A DNA stretch of 64,000 nucleotides from Engelhardtia mirabilis (GCA_007751255.1 CP036296.1:3472001-3536000); one strand, 5' to 3'. Numbered from the stretch's first letter, positions 51,301 to 59,706 are shown. A program made the numbers and translations. Notes: generated by a model from the sequence alone, not told the origin.

Positions 51301-54129
51301 CAGGTTGCGTTCGGCGCGCAGGGCCTCGCCGGTGTAAGACTCGGCGTGGGCCTCCACCTGCTCGGGGGTGCCGGCGACGATCAGCTCGCCGCCCTCGGCG
51401 CCCCCCTCCGGACCCAGGTCGATCACCCAGTCGGCCGAGCGCAACACGTCCAGGTTGTGCTCGATCACGAGCACCGAATGGCCCCCATCCACCAGGCGCT
51501 GGAGCGCGCCCACGAGGCGCGCCACGTCCTGGGCGTGCAGTCCGGTGGTGGGCTCGTCGAGCAGGTAGAGGGTGTGCTTGCGCCCCTGCTTCTGCAGGTG
51601 CTTGGCCAGCTTGACGCGCTGGGCCTCGCCGCCGGAGAGAGTCGTCGAGGGCTGACCCAAGGTCAGGTAGCCGACGCCCACGTCGACCAGCGCCCGCAGG
51701 GGCCGGGCGATCTTGGGTAGGTCTCCGAAGACCTCCAGGGCCTCCTCGATGGTCAGACCGAGGACGTCCGAGACGTTGCGGTGCTTGTACTGCACGCCGA
51801 GCGTCTCGTCGTTGAAGCGCTTGCCCCCGCACTCCTCACAGGGCACGGTCACCGGCGCCAGGAACTGCAACTCGATCAGCTGGGCGCCGGCACCCTGGCA
51901 GACCTCGCAGCGCCCGCCCTCGACGTTGAACGAGAAGCGCCCGGGCCCCCAGCCGCGCATGCGCGACTCGGGCATCTGCGAGAAGAGATCGCGGATCGGC
52001 CCGAAGGCCCCGGTGTACGTGGCCGGGTTCGAGCGCGGCGTGCGGCCGATCGGCGCCGCGTCGATGACCACCAGGTCCTCCACCGCCTCCGCGCCCTCGA
52101 GCGCTTCGTAGGGCTCGGGCTCGGGAGTCTCGAGTCCAAGGCGACGCGTCAGCGCGCGCCGCAGGGTGCGATTCACGAGCGTCGACTTGCCCGAACCGCT
52201 CACGCCGCTGACCGCGGTCAGGGTCCCCAGGGGGAACTCGAAGTCGACGCCCTTGAGGTTGAAGCCGGTAGCTCCCGTGAGCCGCAGGCGATTGCCATTG
52301 CCTTCGCGCCGCACCTCGGGCCGCGGGAAGGTCAACAGGCCCGCCAGCAGACGCCCCGTCGGTGAATCGGTGTGGCTGATCTCGGAGGGCGGCCCCTGGG
52401 CCACCAGGCGCCCGCCGTGGGCTCCCGCGCCCGGCCCGATGTCGATCAGATGGTCAGCCGAGCGCAGGGTGTTCTCGTCGTGCTCGACGACGATCACGGT
52501 GTTGCCCTGGTCGCGCAGGGCGCGCAGGGCGCCGAGCAGTCGACCGTGATCGCGCGGGTGCAGCCCGATCGAGGGCTCGTCCAGCACGTACATGACCCCC
52601 TGCAGGCCTGCGCCGAGCTGCGCGGCCAGGCGGATCCGTTGGGCCTCACCGCCCGAGAGGCTGTCGGCCGAGCGGTCCAAGGACAGGTAGCCCAGGCCCA
52701 CGTGGCGCAGGAAAGCCACGCGCCGATCGATCTCGAGTAGCAGCGGCTCGGCGATCTGCCGCGCGCGGTTGCTGAGCGCCAGGCGCTCGAAGTTCGCCGG
52801 CAGGTCGTCGATGGCGCTCTGGAGCAGCGTGCGAATCGCCGTGCCCCCCACCGTTACCGAGCGCGAGACCTCGTTGAGGCGCGTGCCGCCGCACTCCTCG
52901 CAGACGCCGTGGGAGAGGAACTTCTCCACCATCTTGCGCCGGCCGCCCTGCTTCCAGGCGCGCTCCAGGGCGGGGATCACGCCGCGGTAGCGGCGGTTCC
53001 AGGTCACCGATCCCTGGTAGCGCTTGCCGTTCCAGTTGCTCTGATCCTCGAAGCGCTTCTCGCCCGTGCCGAACAGGATCGCGCGCCGCGCGGCGGGCGT
53101 CAGGTCCTTCCAGGGCGTGTCCAAGTCGAAGCCGACCTCCGCGCCGATGTTCGCGAGCAGTTCGAAGTCGACGCGCGGGAAGTTGAGCGCCCCGCCGCTC
53201 TTGCGCGTCACGGCCAGGGCGCCCTCGCGGATCGTCAACTTCGCGTCCGCGACCACCAGGGCCTCGCTGGGACGACGAAGAACGCCCAAGCCGTCGCAGC
53301 TGGAGCAAGCGCCGTGGGGCGAGTTGAAGGAGAACAGGCGCGGCTCGAGGGGCGGCGCTTCGCGGCTGCACTGGGGGCAGCTCTGCAGGGTCGAGTGCGC
53401 GTCCTCGCGCTTGGCGTCGAAGACGATCACGTCGCCCCTGGACTGCTCCAGGGCCTGCCCCACGGCCTCGCGCAGCCGGGCCAGGGTGCCTTCCTCGATC
53501 CGCATGCGGTCCACCACGACCTCGACGGTGTGGCGCTTGTAGCGGTGCAGCTCGGGCACCTCTTCGATGCGGTGGACCTCGCCGTTCACGCGCACGCGCA
53601 CGAAGCCGCGCTTCGCCAGGTCCTCGAACAGGGCCTTGTGCTGACCCTTGCGGTCGCGGATCAAGGGCGCGAGCACGTGCACCGACTGGCCGTCGAAGGC
53701 CTCGAGCAACTGCTGCACCACCGCCTCGGGAGTCTGCGAGACCAGGGGCTCACCGTGGTCGGGGCAGTGGGCAATCCCGGCGCGGGCGTAGAGCACCCGC
53801 AGGTGGTCGTAGATCTCGGTCAGGGTCCCGACCGTCGACCGAGCGCCCCGGGGAACGGCCTTCTGGTCCACCGCGATGGCGGGCGCCAGGCCCTCCACGC
53901 TGTCCACGGCCGGCTTCTCCATCCGCCCCAGGAACTGGCGCGCGTAGGCCGAGAGGGTCTCGAGGAAGCGCCGCTGGCCCTCGCGGAAGAGGGTGTCGAA
54001 CGCCAAGGAGCTCTTGCCCGACCCGCTGACCCCCGTGACCGCCACCAGGCGGTTGCGCGGGATGGCCACGTCGAAGCCCTGCAGATTGTTCTGCCGGGCT
54101 CCGCGAATGATGATGCTATCTGCAGCCAT
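48340..54129 (-). CDS. uvrA: double-length excinuclease ABC subunit A
   Basis: A 1929-residue protein made of two complete UvrA units in tandem. Four Walker A motifs are visible at about residues 35, 640, 990 and 1615 (GVSGSGKSS, GVSGSGKST, GPSGSGKSS, GPSGSGKSS), each paired with a signature LSGGEAQR, LSGGEAQR, LSGGEARR or LSAGEAQR and a Walker B LDEPS/LDEPT. Zinc-binding CxxC pairs recur (CPQC/CSSC, CEEC, CEVC/CEEC; second unit CSEC/CPEC, CRAC, CPAC/CEEC). UvrA normally acts as a homodimer of about 950 residues; this fusion encodes the dimer in one chain, as known for chlamydiae and other PVC bacteria. It detects DNA lesions and loads UvrB. It heads the operon with XPB. The fourth signature has Ala for Gly (LSAGEAQR). 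Confidence 0.96.
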   Translation of the reverse strand: MAADSIIIRGARQNNLQGFDVAIPRNRLVAVTGVSGSGKSSLAFDTLFREGQRRFLETLSAYARQFLGRMEKPAVDSVEGLAPAIAVDQKAVPRGARSTVGTLTEIYDHLRVLYARAGIAHCPDHGEPLVSQTPEAVVQQLLEAFDGQSVHVLAPLIRDRKGQHKALFEDLAKRGFVRVRVNGEVHRIEEVPELHRYKRHTVEVVVDRMRIEEGTLARLREAVGQALEQSRGDVIVFDAKREDAHSTLQSCPQCSREAPPLEPRLFSFNSPHGACSSCDGLGVLRRPSEALVVADAKLTIREGALAVTRKSGGALNFPRVDFELLANIGAEVGFDLDTPWKDLTPAARRAILFGTGEKRFEDQSNWNGKRYQGSVTWNRRYRGVIPALERAWKQGGRRKMVEKFLSHGVCEECGGTRLNEVSRSVTVGGTAIRTLLQSAIDDLPANFERLALSNRARQIAEPLLLEIDRRVAFLRHVGLGYLSLDRSADSLSGGEAQRIRLAAQLGAGLQGVMYVLDEPSIGLHPRDHGRLLGALRALRDQGNTVIVVEHDENTLRSADHLIDIGPGAGAHGGRLVAQGPPSEISHTDSPTGRLLAGLLTFPRPEVRREGNGNRLRLTGATGFNLKGVDFEFPLGTLTAVSGVSGSGKSTLVNRTLRRALTRRLGLETPEPEPYEALEGAEAVEDLVVIDAAPIGRTPRSNPATYTGAFGPIRDLFSQMPESRMRGWGPGRFSFNVEGGRCEVCQGAGAQLIELQFLAPVTVPCEECGGKRFNDETLGVQYKHRNVSDVLGLTIEEALEVFGDLPKIARPLRALVDVGVGYLTLGQPSTTLSGGEAQRVKLAKHLQKQGRKHTLYLLDEPTTGLHAQDVARLVGALQRLVDGGHSVLVIEHNLDVLRSADWVIDLGPEGGAEGGELIVAGTPEQVEAHAESYTGEALRAERNLASGPAIAPSVPVAPRECIEVVGATIHNLRSVSVEIPRDALTVITGPSGSGKSSLALDTIYAAGRQRFVESLSTYARQFLSSRDRPPVERLEGLGPAVAVEARTSLGHPRSTVATTTEIHDHLRVLWARAGVRRCPDHGEKLERTGPGQVTRAVLKAFDGEKGYVVAPAFPPGGRRPAKLAEALERLAEGWQAAGFARLLVDGVEHRLDAKLPRITRASQIDLVIDRVAFKAESKSRIAEAVEQADHLAQGHVGVAIQGGERLDFNLRGACSECGFSIESDLEPRHFSFNTHVGACPECDGLGEQWRCAEELLIDNPGQPLVLGASGAPTAISGKVGRYLTKGKGYYEHLLRAVAKAHRIDLAKPFERLTEAHQRLLIDGQGAKESYRVQISKEGANFELEENFSAEWTGLCGAVDGWHARSEDPEWRAILEKVMRRASCRACAGERLAPVPRSVTVSRNRLPELLGASIDGIHEWLAKLKLPAARSKAVAPVVEELRSRLELLRKVGLGYLTLDRSMSTLSGGEARRVRLAASLGSRLVGVCYVLDEPTVGLHPRDIERLTDALLELRDLGNTVIVVEHDEEVMRRADYLIDMGPGAGRYGGTVVASGTPDEVAQVADSLTGKGLRGELTLRAARRAPEGRDRVGVVGGKVHNLKQVDLDVAYGQLTGICGPSGSGKSSLVMECLVPSLRGERPEGRWRSTVPAARGARRVVVVDASPLGRTPASIPATAVGLMDPLRELFARTPEARMRGFTIANFSFNSSKGRCPACEGRGATKVEMQFLADLWLECEECRGKRYRPEVLDVRFRGHSIADLLELPASEALELLEHQPRLARVLATLCDVGLGYIALGQSSTTLSAGEAQRVKLAAELLRADDVERSVVVLDEPSTGLHSSDVQKLVDVLHRLADSGHAVVVIEHHTGLLAACDRLVELGPDGGEDGGRLIADGTPDEIIANRDSSTGPWLTASGAEAPVRGRRRKARSLGATT

Positions 54130-54578
54130 CCGAGGGACTTAGGAGCGGGAAGGACTCGCTGGGGCGGGCTCTGGGCCGCGCGCGGAGGGAAGGCGGCGGG
54201 TGTGCGGCGGGGGCGCTCGTGTGGGGTCCAACAGGGTTGGTCCGGCCCGAATCGAACCCGCGAGGATAGCAGCCCCCGCGGGGTGCCGGAAGCGCGGCTG
54301 AAAAGGCACCGCCGGGCCCCCGTCTGGCCCCCGCCTGGCCCGCCGTAGGGGCTGATCGAGAGTTCTCGCGACTTCCCGTGCTCGATCTCGGCCAAACCTT
54401 AGGCCGCGCGGCCCTCGGCCGACATCGCCACGCTTCACCAACCCCATCCGTCCCGAGCCAGCCATCCGGGAGCCCCACTCCCGCGTCACTCCATCCGACT
54501 CCCTTCAGCGTCGGCGCGCGAGCCGCGGACCCCGCTCGAAACCGGGCTCCCCGCCCGGAGGCGAGGAGCCCTTCCCAG
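54130..54578. other. promoter region of the uvrA operon
   Basis: This 449-base gap contains two promoter candidates facing uvrA: TTCCGG/TATCCT and the CGGCCTAAGGT motif near 54396-54406. A sequence CGGGTTCGATTCGGG looks like a tRNA T-loop but lacks pairing partners. No coding frame is credible. Confidence 0.45.
54263..54291 (-). promoter_or_regulatory. candidate promoter of the uvrA-xpb operon
   Basis: Minus-strand TTCCGG (54291-54286) and TATCCT (54268-54263) with a 17-base spacer, about 135 bases before the uvrA ATG. No LexA-type box is recognised. Confidence 0.35.
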
Positions 54579-54890
54579 TCAGCTGGCCTTCGGTCGACGA
54601 CCGCGCGGGCGGCGCGACTTGGGCAGCGCCACGCCCTGTCCTTCGAGGTACTCCGCGAGGGGCGCTCGGCTGTCTGCGAGGGCATGGGCCAGGGCGGTCT
54701 CGCCCTCGACCTTGGCCGTTTCCATGGCCTTGTCCAAAGTACGAACGGCCGAGAGAGCAGCCCGGTGGGCCGCGGATTCCTTCAGTTCCTTGGCCGCCGC
54801 GCGCGCCTTGACGCGTTCGATCTCGGTCTGCAAGTCCTTGATGATCTCTTCGGGGCTACGACGACGCTTGCGAGTGCCTTTTTTGGCCAT
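54579..54890 (-). CDS. small basic coiled-coil protein
   Basis: A 103-residue soluble protein. Both ends are very basic (MAKKGTRKRRR and KSRRPRGRRPKAS), and the centre is a long charged helix (SPEEIIKDLQTEIERVKARAAAKELKESAAHRAALSAVRTLDKAMETAKVEGETALAHALADSRAPLAEYLEGQGV) likely to form a coiled coil. The charge pattern suggests nucleic-acid binding, as in small nucleoid or ribosome-associated proteins, but no family is recognised. ATG at 54890; monocistronic; its upstream region (54891-55162) has no other gene. Confidence 0.6.
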   Translation of the reverse strand: MAKKGTRKRRRSPEEIIKDLQTEIERVKARAAAKELKESAAHRAALSAVRTLDKAMETAKVEGETALAHALADSRAPLAEYLEGQGVALPKSRRPRGRRPKAS

Positions 54891-55162
54891 GATTTCCGTC
54901 CACGCCAATCGCGCGGGTGTGTTGGGGGTCTTGAGAGAGAGGGTTGGGTCCAATTGCGCATCGCCGTGGAATCCGGGCCTCGATGCCGATTCTGCTGTCG
55001 AGGATCCTGCGATTGCCTACCGAGACATGCCGATCAGGGGTGGCCCGATCGAAGCTGCCGTGTGGCGTCAATCCGGTCCCACGCCCAGTGTCAATCCGAC
55101 GTCGGGACTCGGGCCGATGCGGGTGAAGAGTAGAACTCAGTCGATCAATCGAGCCAAGCAGA
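54891..55162. other. non-coding region upstream of the small basic protein
   Basis: No coding frame or RNA recognised. It lies between the terminator of the FAS1 gene and the start of the small basic protein. Confidence 0.4.
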
Positions 55163-55201
55163 AGGGCCGCGTGCCGGGGAGTTTTCCCCGCACGCGGCCC
55201 T
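55163..55201 (-). terminator. terminator of the FAS1 lipoprotein gene
   Basis: AGGGCCGCGTG and CACGCGGCCCT pair, extended past a one-base bulge by CGGGG/CCCCG, around AGTTTT. On the minus strand it is followed by TCTGCTT. It lies 60 bases after the FAS1 stop. Confidence 0.7.
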
Positions 55202-55261
55202 ATTCCGGGGCGCAGGCCGTCTTCGGTGGACCGAATTCAGGCCGCGCCGTGCCCGGCTGGG

Positions 55262-58057
55262 TCAGAAGGAAATCGCAAAAACTTCCGGAGCCGCCGAAGT
55301 CGCTCCCGTCTCGAGCCCGTCGGCAGCGTCCGTCGGCGGCAAGAAGAGCAGCCGGGTGGCGTCTTGGGTCAGCGGCCAGACCGCACACCAGCGATCGATG
55401 CTCGGCGACTGCGGGATCGATCCGGTCGTTGAATCGCCCGACGTGGAGGGCGTCGACGGCGTCCACTCCAGCACGAAGACCATCGCCGGCTCGAGCGCCT
55501 CACCCGAGGCCAGGATCAGCCGCGCGCCCATGACCTGGGCCGGCTCGTCGATCAGGACCAGCGCGGCCGTGGGACCGTCCGCCAACAGGGAGGCTCCGTC
55601 GTTGCGACCACGCCACTGGGAGGCCGCCGCGAGGGCCAGGCTGCCGCTGCCCCCATCCGCGATCGCGCGCGCCGTGGAACTCGCGCCGATGCCGACCAGG
55701 GGGGTGACCATCCCAGCCCGACCGGAGCTTCCAAGAGCCATCATCGCGGCGCCCGAGAAGCCCGCCTCGTCCGCGCCCGTCGAGCCCGCGCCTTCCTCCT
55801 GATCGGCCACGGTCAACTGGGGCAGGACCGCGGTGGACGGCACGAGGACACGGTCGATCAGGTGCACGACCCCGTTCGACGCCAGAAGGTTGGCGACCAC
55901 GACTCCTGCTTCGGTCCCGATGGTCAAGCCACCGACTCCGTTGTCGGTGATGTTCAGCACTTCACCACCCAGGGTCGTCACCGACCCGGCGGCAAGGAGG
56001 TCCGCCGCACACAGGAACTCACCCACCACCACGTGGTACTTCATGACCTCGGTCATGTAGTCGTCGTAGGCCGGCTCCTGCAGGTCGGTGAACATGAGAC
56101 CGAGATCCGTCGCCAGGTCGATGTACGCGATGTCGTCCGGAGCGAAGAAGGTGAAGGGTCCCGGCGTCGCCAGGGTCACGTCCAACCCGGTCTGCTCGAG
56201 CACTCCCTTGATGGCTCCATAGCCCGACACGGGAAGTCCTTGAACGAGCTCGGTCACGTTGTCCGGCACGAGCTGCTGGTAGCCGTCGAGGATCACCGCG
56301 TCGATCACGTGGACCACACCGTTGGTGCAGGCCACGTTGACCGAGGAGATCGCGACGCCGTTGACCAGCACCACGTCCCCGGCTCCGAGGGTCACGTCGA
56401 TGGCGGGCCCAGCCACGGGGGTCAGGCTGCCCGCGCCCAGGGCACCGGCGGCCGTCTGCTTGCTGTTCGCGACGTGGTTCAGCACCAGCGTCTGCAGGTT
56501 CGCGGCCTGGGAACCGTCGAGCAGGCAATTCAGCAGGCCGGGAGGCAGGGCCTCGAAGGCCGCCTCCGTCGGTGCGAACACCGTGCGCGCCGTCGCCTGG
56601 CTGCCGTCGAACAGGGCCTTGGCCCCGGTCGCGTCAATCGCGGCCACGAGCGTGTCGAGCCCGCGAGCCTCGAGGGTGCTGTAGATGTCCGTGGGGACCG
56701 ACAGAACCCGGTCGATCCGGTGCACGTACCCGCTCGACGCCGGGAGGTCGGCGTCCACGACCTTCGCGTCGTTGACGTAGGTCGTCGCACCGATCTGCTC
56801 GACGATCAGGTCGCCGCCCTGCAGGCTGGCCTGTTGCCCCGCGACGAGCAGCGCCTGGGAGTCGAGCTTGCCGGCCACCGCGTGGTAGGTCAGCAGGCCG
56901 GGCAGGTCGCCCGCGGGCCCGTTCGCGATCAGCAGGTCGAGTTGGCCGCTCGGAAGCGCCTCGAAGGCCCCATCCGTGGGTGCGAAGAGCGTCGCCTTGG
57001 CGTTCAGATCGCTCAGCGCTGCGCTCAGATCGGCGGCCGAGATGGCCACGCTCGCCAGGTCCAGGTCGTAGCCGGAGACGGAACCCGCGACCGTATCGGT
57101 CCCGAGCAGGCGATCGATGCCGTGCAGGACGCCCTTGCCTCCGGGAACGTTGATCGTCTCGACCAGGGCGCCACTGACCCGCAGGCCGTTCCCTTCGGGA
57201 CGGAAGAAGAGGGCGGGACCTTGGGAGCTGGCAACGCTGCCGGCCTCGAGGCCCGCAGCGGCCGAGGCCTTGCCCGGGGCGGAGTGGTAGAGCACCAGCT
57301 CGAGCAACTGCTCGGCGTTCTCCGGCGCGAGCAGCTCGTCCAGGGTCTGGGTCCCGACCAGGGACAAGAGCGCCGCGTCCGAGGGCGCGAGCAGGGTGTA
57401 CTCGGCGGTTGGATCCTGGAGCACGGCCGCGACCCCCAGGTTCGCCAGGACTGCCGCGAAGATCGTGTAGCCACGCTCGTTCAGGGTCGCGATCAGGTCA
57501 TCCGCCGGCGGCAGCAGCACCGAGTCGAGCCGATGTACGAAGCCGTTCTGCGTCTTGATGCCGACGGGCTCGAGGGGCAGGTCGTTGGCGTAGAGCTGGG
57601 TCCCGAGCCGCTCGATGAAGACCTGCCGACCGTCCAGGGTGTCGACCTCGCCCAGGCCGGTGCCCGTCGCGCCCTGCAAGGCGGCGGTCCCGAGGCTCGC
57701 GGCGAGGACGTGGTAGGTCAGCACGTCCGCCTGCTCGGCCGGCGTCAACGATCCGAAGAGGCTGCCGTCCGCCAGGGGTGCGGCGAGGGCGGCGTCCGTG
57801 GGAGCCAGAACCGTGGCGGCACTGGCGCCCTCGACCGTTGAGGTCAGGCCGGCGGCGTCGAGGGCCTGGACAAGGTCACCGAAGCCCGCGTTCGCCAAGG
57901 CCTGGGAGGCGGACCCTGCGACCGTCGCCGACCCGCCGTCACTGCCACCACCACACCCGGCCACGAGTGCGAGCGCTATCCCGGCTCCCAGCGCTGCTCT
58001 CGGACTACGGACTCGTTGGGAGAGGAAGTTGAACTCGGGGGTCGTGGCTGTAGTCAT
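55262..58057 (-). CDS. lipoprotein with five fasciclin (FAS1) domains
   Basis: A 931-residue surface lipoprotein. The ATG at 58057 gives a signal peptide ending ALALVAGCGGGSDGG with a lipobox. Five FAS1 adhesion domains follow, each recognisable by a start such as FGDLVQALDAAGL, YTIFAAVLANLG or LDTLVAAIDATG, a central TVLAPTDAAL/TLFAPTDGAF/TVFAPTEAAF/TFFAPDDIAY box, a LxYH.V motif, and an end like NGFVHRLDSVLLP, GVLHGIDRLLG, GYVHRIDRVLS, GVVHVIDAVILD or GVVHLIDRVLVP. The last 170 residues are a separate, partly low-complexity region. FAS1 domains mediate protein or polysaccharide adhesion, so a role in attachment is likely. A terminator lies downstream and a 17-bp repeat array upstream. Confidence 0.9.
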   Translation of the reverse strand: MTTATTPEFNFLSQRVRSPRAALGAGIALALVAGCGGGSDGGSATVAGSASQALANAGFGDLVQALDAAGLTSTVEGASAATVLAPTDAALAAPLADGSLFGSLTPAEQADVLTYHVLAASLGTAALQGATGTGLGEVDTLDGRQVFIERLGTQLYANDLPLEPVGIKTQNGFVHRLDSVLLPPADDLIATLNERGYTIFAAVLANLGVAAVLQDPTAEYTLLAPSDAALLSLVGTQTLDELLAPENAEQLLELVLYHSAPGKASAAAGLEAGSVASSQGPALFFRPEGNGLRVSGALVETINVPGGKGVLHGIDRLLGTDTVAGSVSGYDLDLASVAISAADLSAALSDLNAKATLFAPTDGAFEALPSGQLDLLIANGPAGDLPGLLTYHAVAGKLDSQALLVAGQQASLQGGDLIVEQIGATTYVNDAKVVDADLPASSGYVHRIDRVLSVPTDIYSTLEARGLDTLVAAIDATGAKALFDGSQATARTVFAPTEAAFEALPPGLLNCLLDGSQAANLQTLVLNHVANSKQTAAGALGAGSLTPVAGPAIDVTLGAGDVVLVNGVAISSVNVACTNGVVHVIDAVILDGYQQLVPDNVTELVQGLPVSGYGAIKGVLEQTGLDVTLATPGPFTFFAPDDIAYIDLATDLGLMFTDLQEPAYDDYMTEVMKYHVVVGEFLCAADLLAAGSVTTLGGEVLNITDNGVGGLTIGTEAGVVVANLLASNGVVHLIDRVLVPSTAVLPQLTVADQEEGAGSTGADEAGFSGAAMMALGSSGRAGMVTPLVGIGASSTARAIADGGSGSLALAAASQWRGRNDGASLLADGPTAALVLIDEPAQVMGARLILASGEALEPAMVFVLEWTPSTPSTSGDSTTGSIPQSPSIDRWCAVWPLTQDATRLLFLPPTDAADGLETGATSAAPEVFAISF

Positions 58058-58156
58058 CGCGAAGTGGGCAGTAGGGTTAGGCACGTCGCCTACGAGTCTC
58101 GAAAGACCAGTGGCGGGCCCGATCGGGCAGACCGTCGCACCGGTGATCGGTGCGCC

Positions 58157-58257
58157 GCAGAGCCGGAGGGGAGGCAGAGCCGGAGGGGAGGCAGAGCCGG
58201 AGGGGAGGCAGAGCCGGAGACGAGGCAGAGCACTAGGGCGAGGCAGAGCCCCAGGGG
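58157..58257. repeat. 17-bp tandem repeat upstream of the FAS1 gene
   Basis: Three exact 17-bp units (GCAGAGCCGGAGGGGAG at 58157, 58174, 58191) are followed by three degenerate ones to about 58257. They lie in the presumed 5' leader of the minus-strand FAS1 gene, between its candidate promoter and ATG. The remainder of the 307-base gap (58058-58364) shows nothing else. Confidence 0.85.
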
Positions 58258-58302
58258 GACCTAGAGAGCGGCCTCCCAGGTCCTGATACTCTGAACGCCG
58301 GC

Positions 58303-58330
58303 ATCTTAGGCCGCGAACAGGTCGTGCAAG
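58303..58330 (-). promoter_or_regulatory. candidate promoter of the FAS1 gene
   Basis: Minus-strand CTTGCA (58330-58325) and TAAGAT (58308-58303) with a 16-base spacer, within the CGCGGCCTAAGAT context shared with other -10-like motifs in the window. Confidence 0.35.
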
Positions 58331-58364
58331 ACAGGCTCTGCGGATCTCTACCTGGGACGAACAC

Positions 58365-59702
58365 TTGTACAAACGCCAAGCATCTTTGCGCACGTTGGCA
58401 ACCCGCCCCGGCGGCCGCTGTCGATGCATCCGCCGTGTGGCGCTGGGCTCGACCCTGGCGCTGCTGGGGCTGTCCTGCTCGCTTCCGAGCGCCTCCTCCT
58501 CCCGCGCGATCCCCGCCCCCGCCCCACCCGAGGGACGGCTGACGCCACTCGCGGGCGACATCGAATTGGTCGAGAGTGCCCCGGTCGGAACCTCTCTGGA
58601 TGCACCGGACCTGCGCAATGCAGGCGAGGTCTGGGTCGAGATGATCGACGCGGCCAGATCGACTTTGGACCTCGCATTCTTCTACGTAAGCGACAACGAA
58701 CCCAGCCGCCTGACGGCAGTCATCGAGGCCATCGAACGCGCCACCAGCCGCGGTGTGCGGGTGAGGCTCCTGCTCTCGGCCGGCTTTCGCGCGAACGTCC
58801 CCGAGACCGTCGAGCGACTCTCGACCCACGCGGGTATCGAGCTGCGCTGGCTAGACCTGAAGCCCCTCGGTCTGGGCGTGTTGCACGCCAAGTACTTCAT
58901 CGTCGACGGGGCCTCGGTCTTCGTCGGCAGCCAGAACTTCGACTGGCGCTCGCTCGAACACATCCAAGAGCTCGGCCTTCGCGTACGGGATCCGGACCTG
59001 GGAGCGGCCTTCGAGCAGGTCTTCGAGTTCGACTGGACCCTGGCCGCCAGCGGCACGCTGCCGTCGCCCGCGGCGTCGCAAGCGGATGGGTCCGCGCCGG
59101 TCGGCGGGCCGAGGCACTCGGTCAACCTGCGCGGTTCCCTGGTGGAGCCGGTCTTCAGCCCGCTCGAGCTGCTCCCCGAGGGTCTGCAATGGGACCTCCC
59201 GCGCTTGATCGAGTTGATCGATGGAGCGACCGCGACGGTACGCGTGCAGCTGCTCTCCTACCGCCTGGTCGGCTACGACGGTGAGTACTTCGACGACCTC
59301 GACCGCGCCCTGCGGCGCGCGGCGGCGCGGGGCGTCGACGTGCGCCTGATCGTCGCCGACTGGGAGAAGCGTCCCGGGGCGATCGAGGATCTCAAGAGCC
59401 TGCAACCGGTGCGGAACGTCGAGGTGCGGATGTTGACCATCCCCCCCGCCGAGCAGGGGCACATCCCCTACGCCCGCGTGGTGCACGCCAAGTACCTGGT
59501 GGTCGATGGACAACGCGCCTGGGTCGGGACGAGCAACTGGAGTCGCGACTACTTTCACTCCAGCCGCAACGCCGGCCTGGTCCTGAGCGGCGGGGACTTG
59601 CCGCCGCGCTTGGACCAGTTCCACGCCGAGGCCTGGAACAGCGAGTACGCCTTCGCGATCGACCCTTGCGAGGACTACGAGCCCGCGCGCATCGGCGACT
59701 GA
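58365..59702 (+). CDS. exported phospholipase-D-like (cardiolipin-synthase-like) protein
   Basis: A 445-residue protein of the PLD superfamily, which forms a phosphatidyl- or phosphonucleotidyl-His intermediate. Both HKD motifs are present: HAKYFIVDGASVFVGSQNFDW (about residues 178-198) and HAKYLVVDGQRAWVGTSNWSRDY (about 374-396), with Asn and Ser/Trp positions as in cardiolipin synthases and tail-specific phosphodiesterases. The N-terminus has a hydrophobic stretch VALGSTLALLGLSCSLPS with a possible lipobox (LSC), so it is probably an envelope lipoprotein. No ATG is available near the start; TTG at 58365 or a GTG at the start of the hydrophobic stretch are candidates. Its stop is four bases from that of the convergent DUF72 gene. 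Confidence 0.85.
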   Translation: MYKRQASLRTLATRPGGRCRCIRRVALGSTLALLGLSCSLPSASSSRAIPAPAPPEGRLTPLAGDIELVESAPVGTSLDAPDLRNAGEVWVEMIDAARSTLDLAFFYVSDNEPSRLTAVIEAIERATSRGVRVRLLLSAGFRANVPETVERLSTHAGIELRWLDLKPLGLGVLHAKYFIVDGASVFVGSQNFDWRSLEHIQELGLRVRDPDLGAAFEQVFEFDWTLAASGTLPSPAASQADGSAPVGGPRHSVNLRGSLVEPVFSPLELLPEGLQWDLPRLIELIDGATATVRVQLLSYRLVGYDGEYFDDLDRALRRAAARGVDVRLIVADWEKRPGAIEDLKSLQPVRNVEVRMLTIPPAEQGHIPYARVVHAKYLVVDGQRAWVGTSNWSRDYFHSSRNAGLVLSGGDLPPRLDQFHAEAWNSEYAFAIDPCEDYEPARIGD

Positions 59703-59706
59703 CTAC

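Noticed and set aside
48337..51720. Long plus-strand open frame of over 1100 codons opposite uvrA
   Set aside because: It is the antisense shadow of uvrA; the composition is Gly/Arg/His/Val-rich with no domain content, as expected in GC-rich DNA. The same applies to long frames opposite sdhA, purM, dxr and the FAS1 gene.
54245..54310. Possible tRNA on the minus strand (CGGGTTCGATTCGGG)
   Set aside because: The bases flanking the T-loop-like sequence do not pair, and no acceptor or anticodon arm is found.
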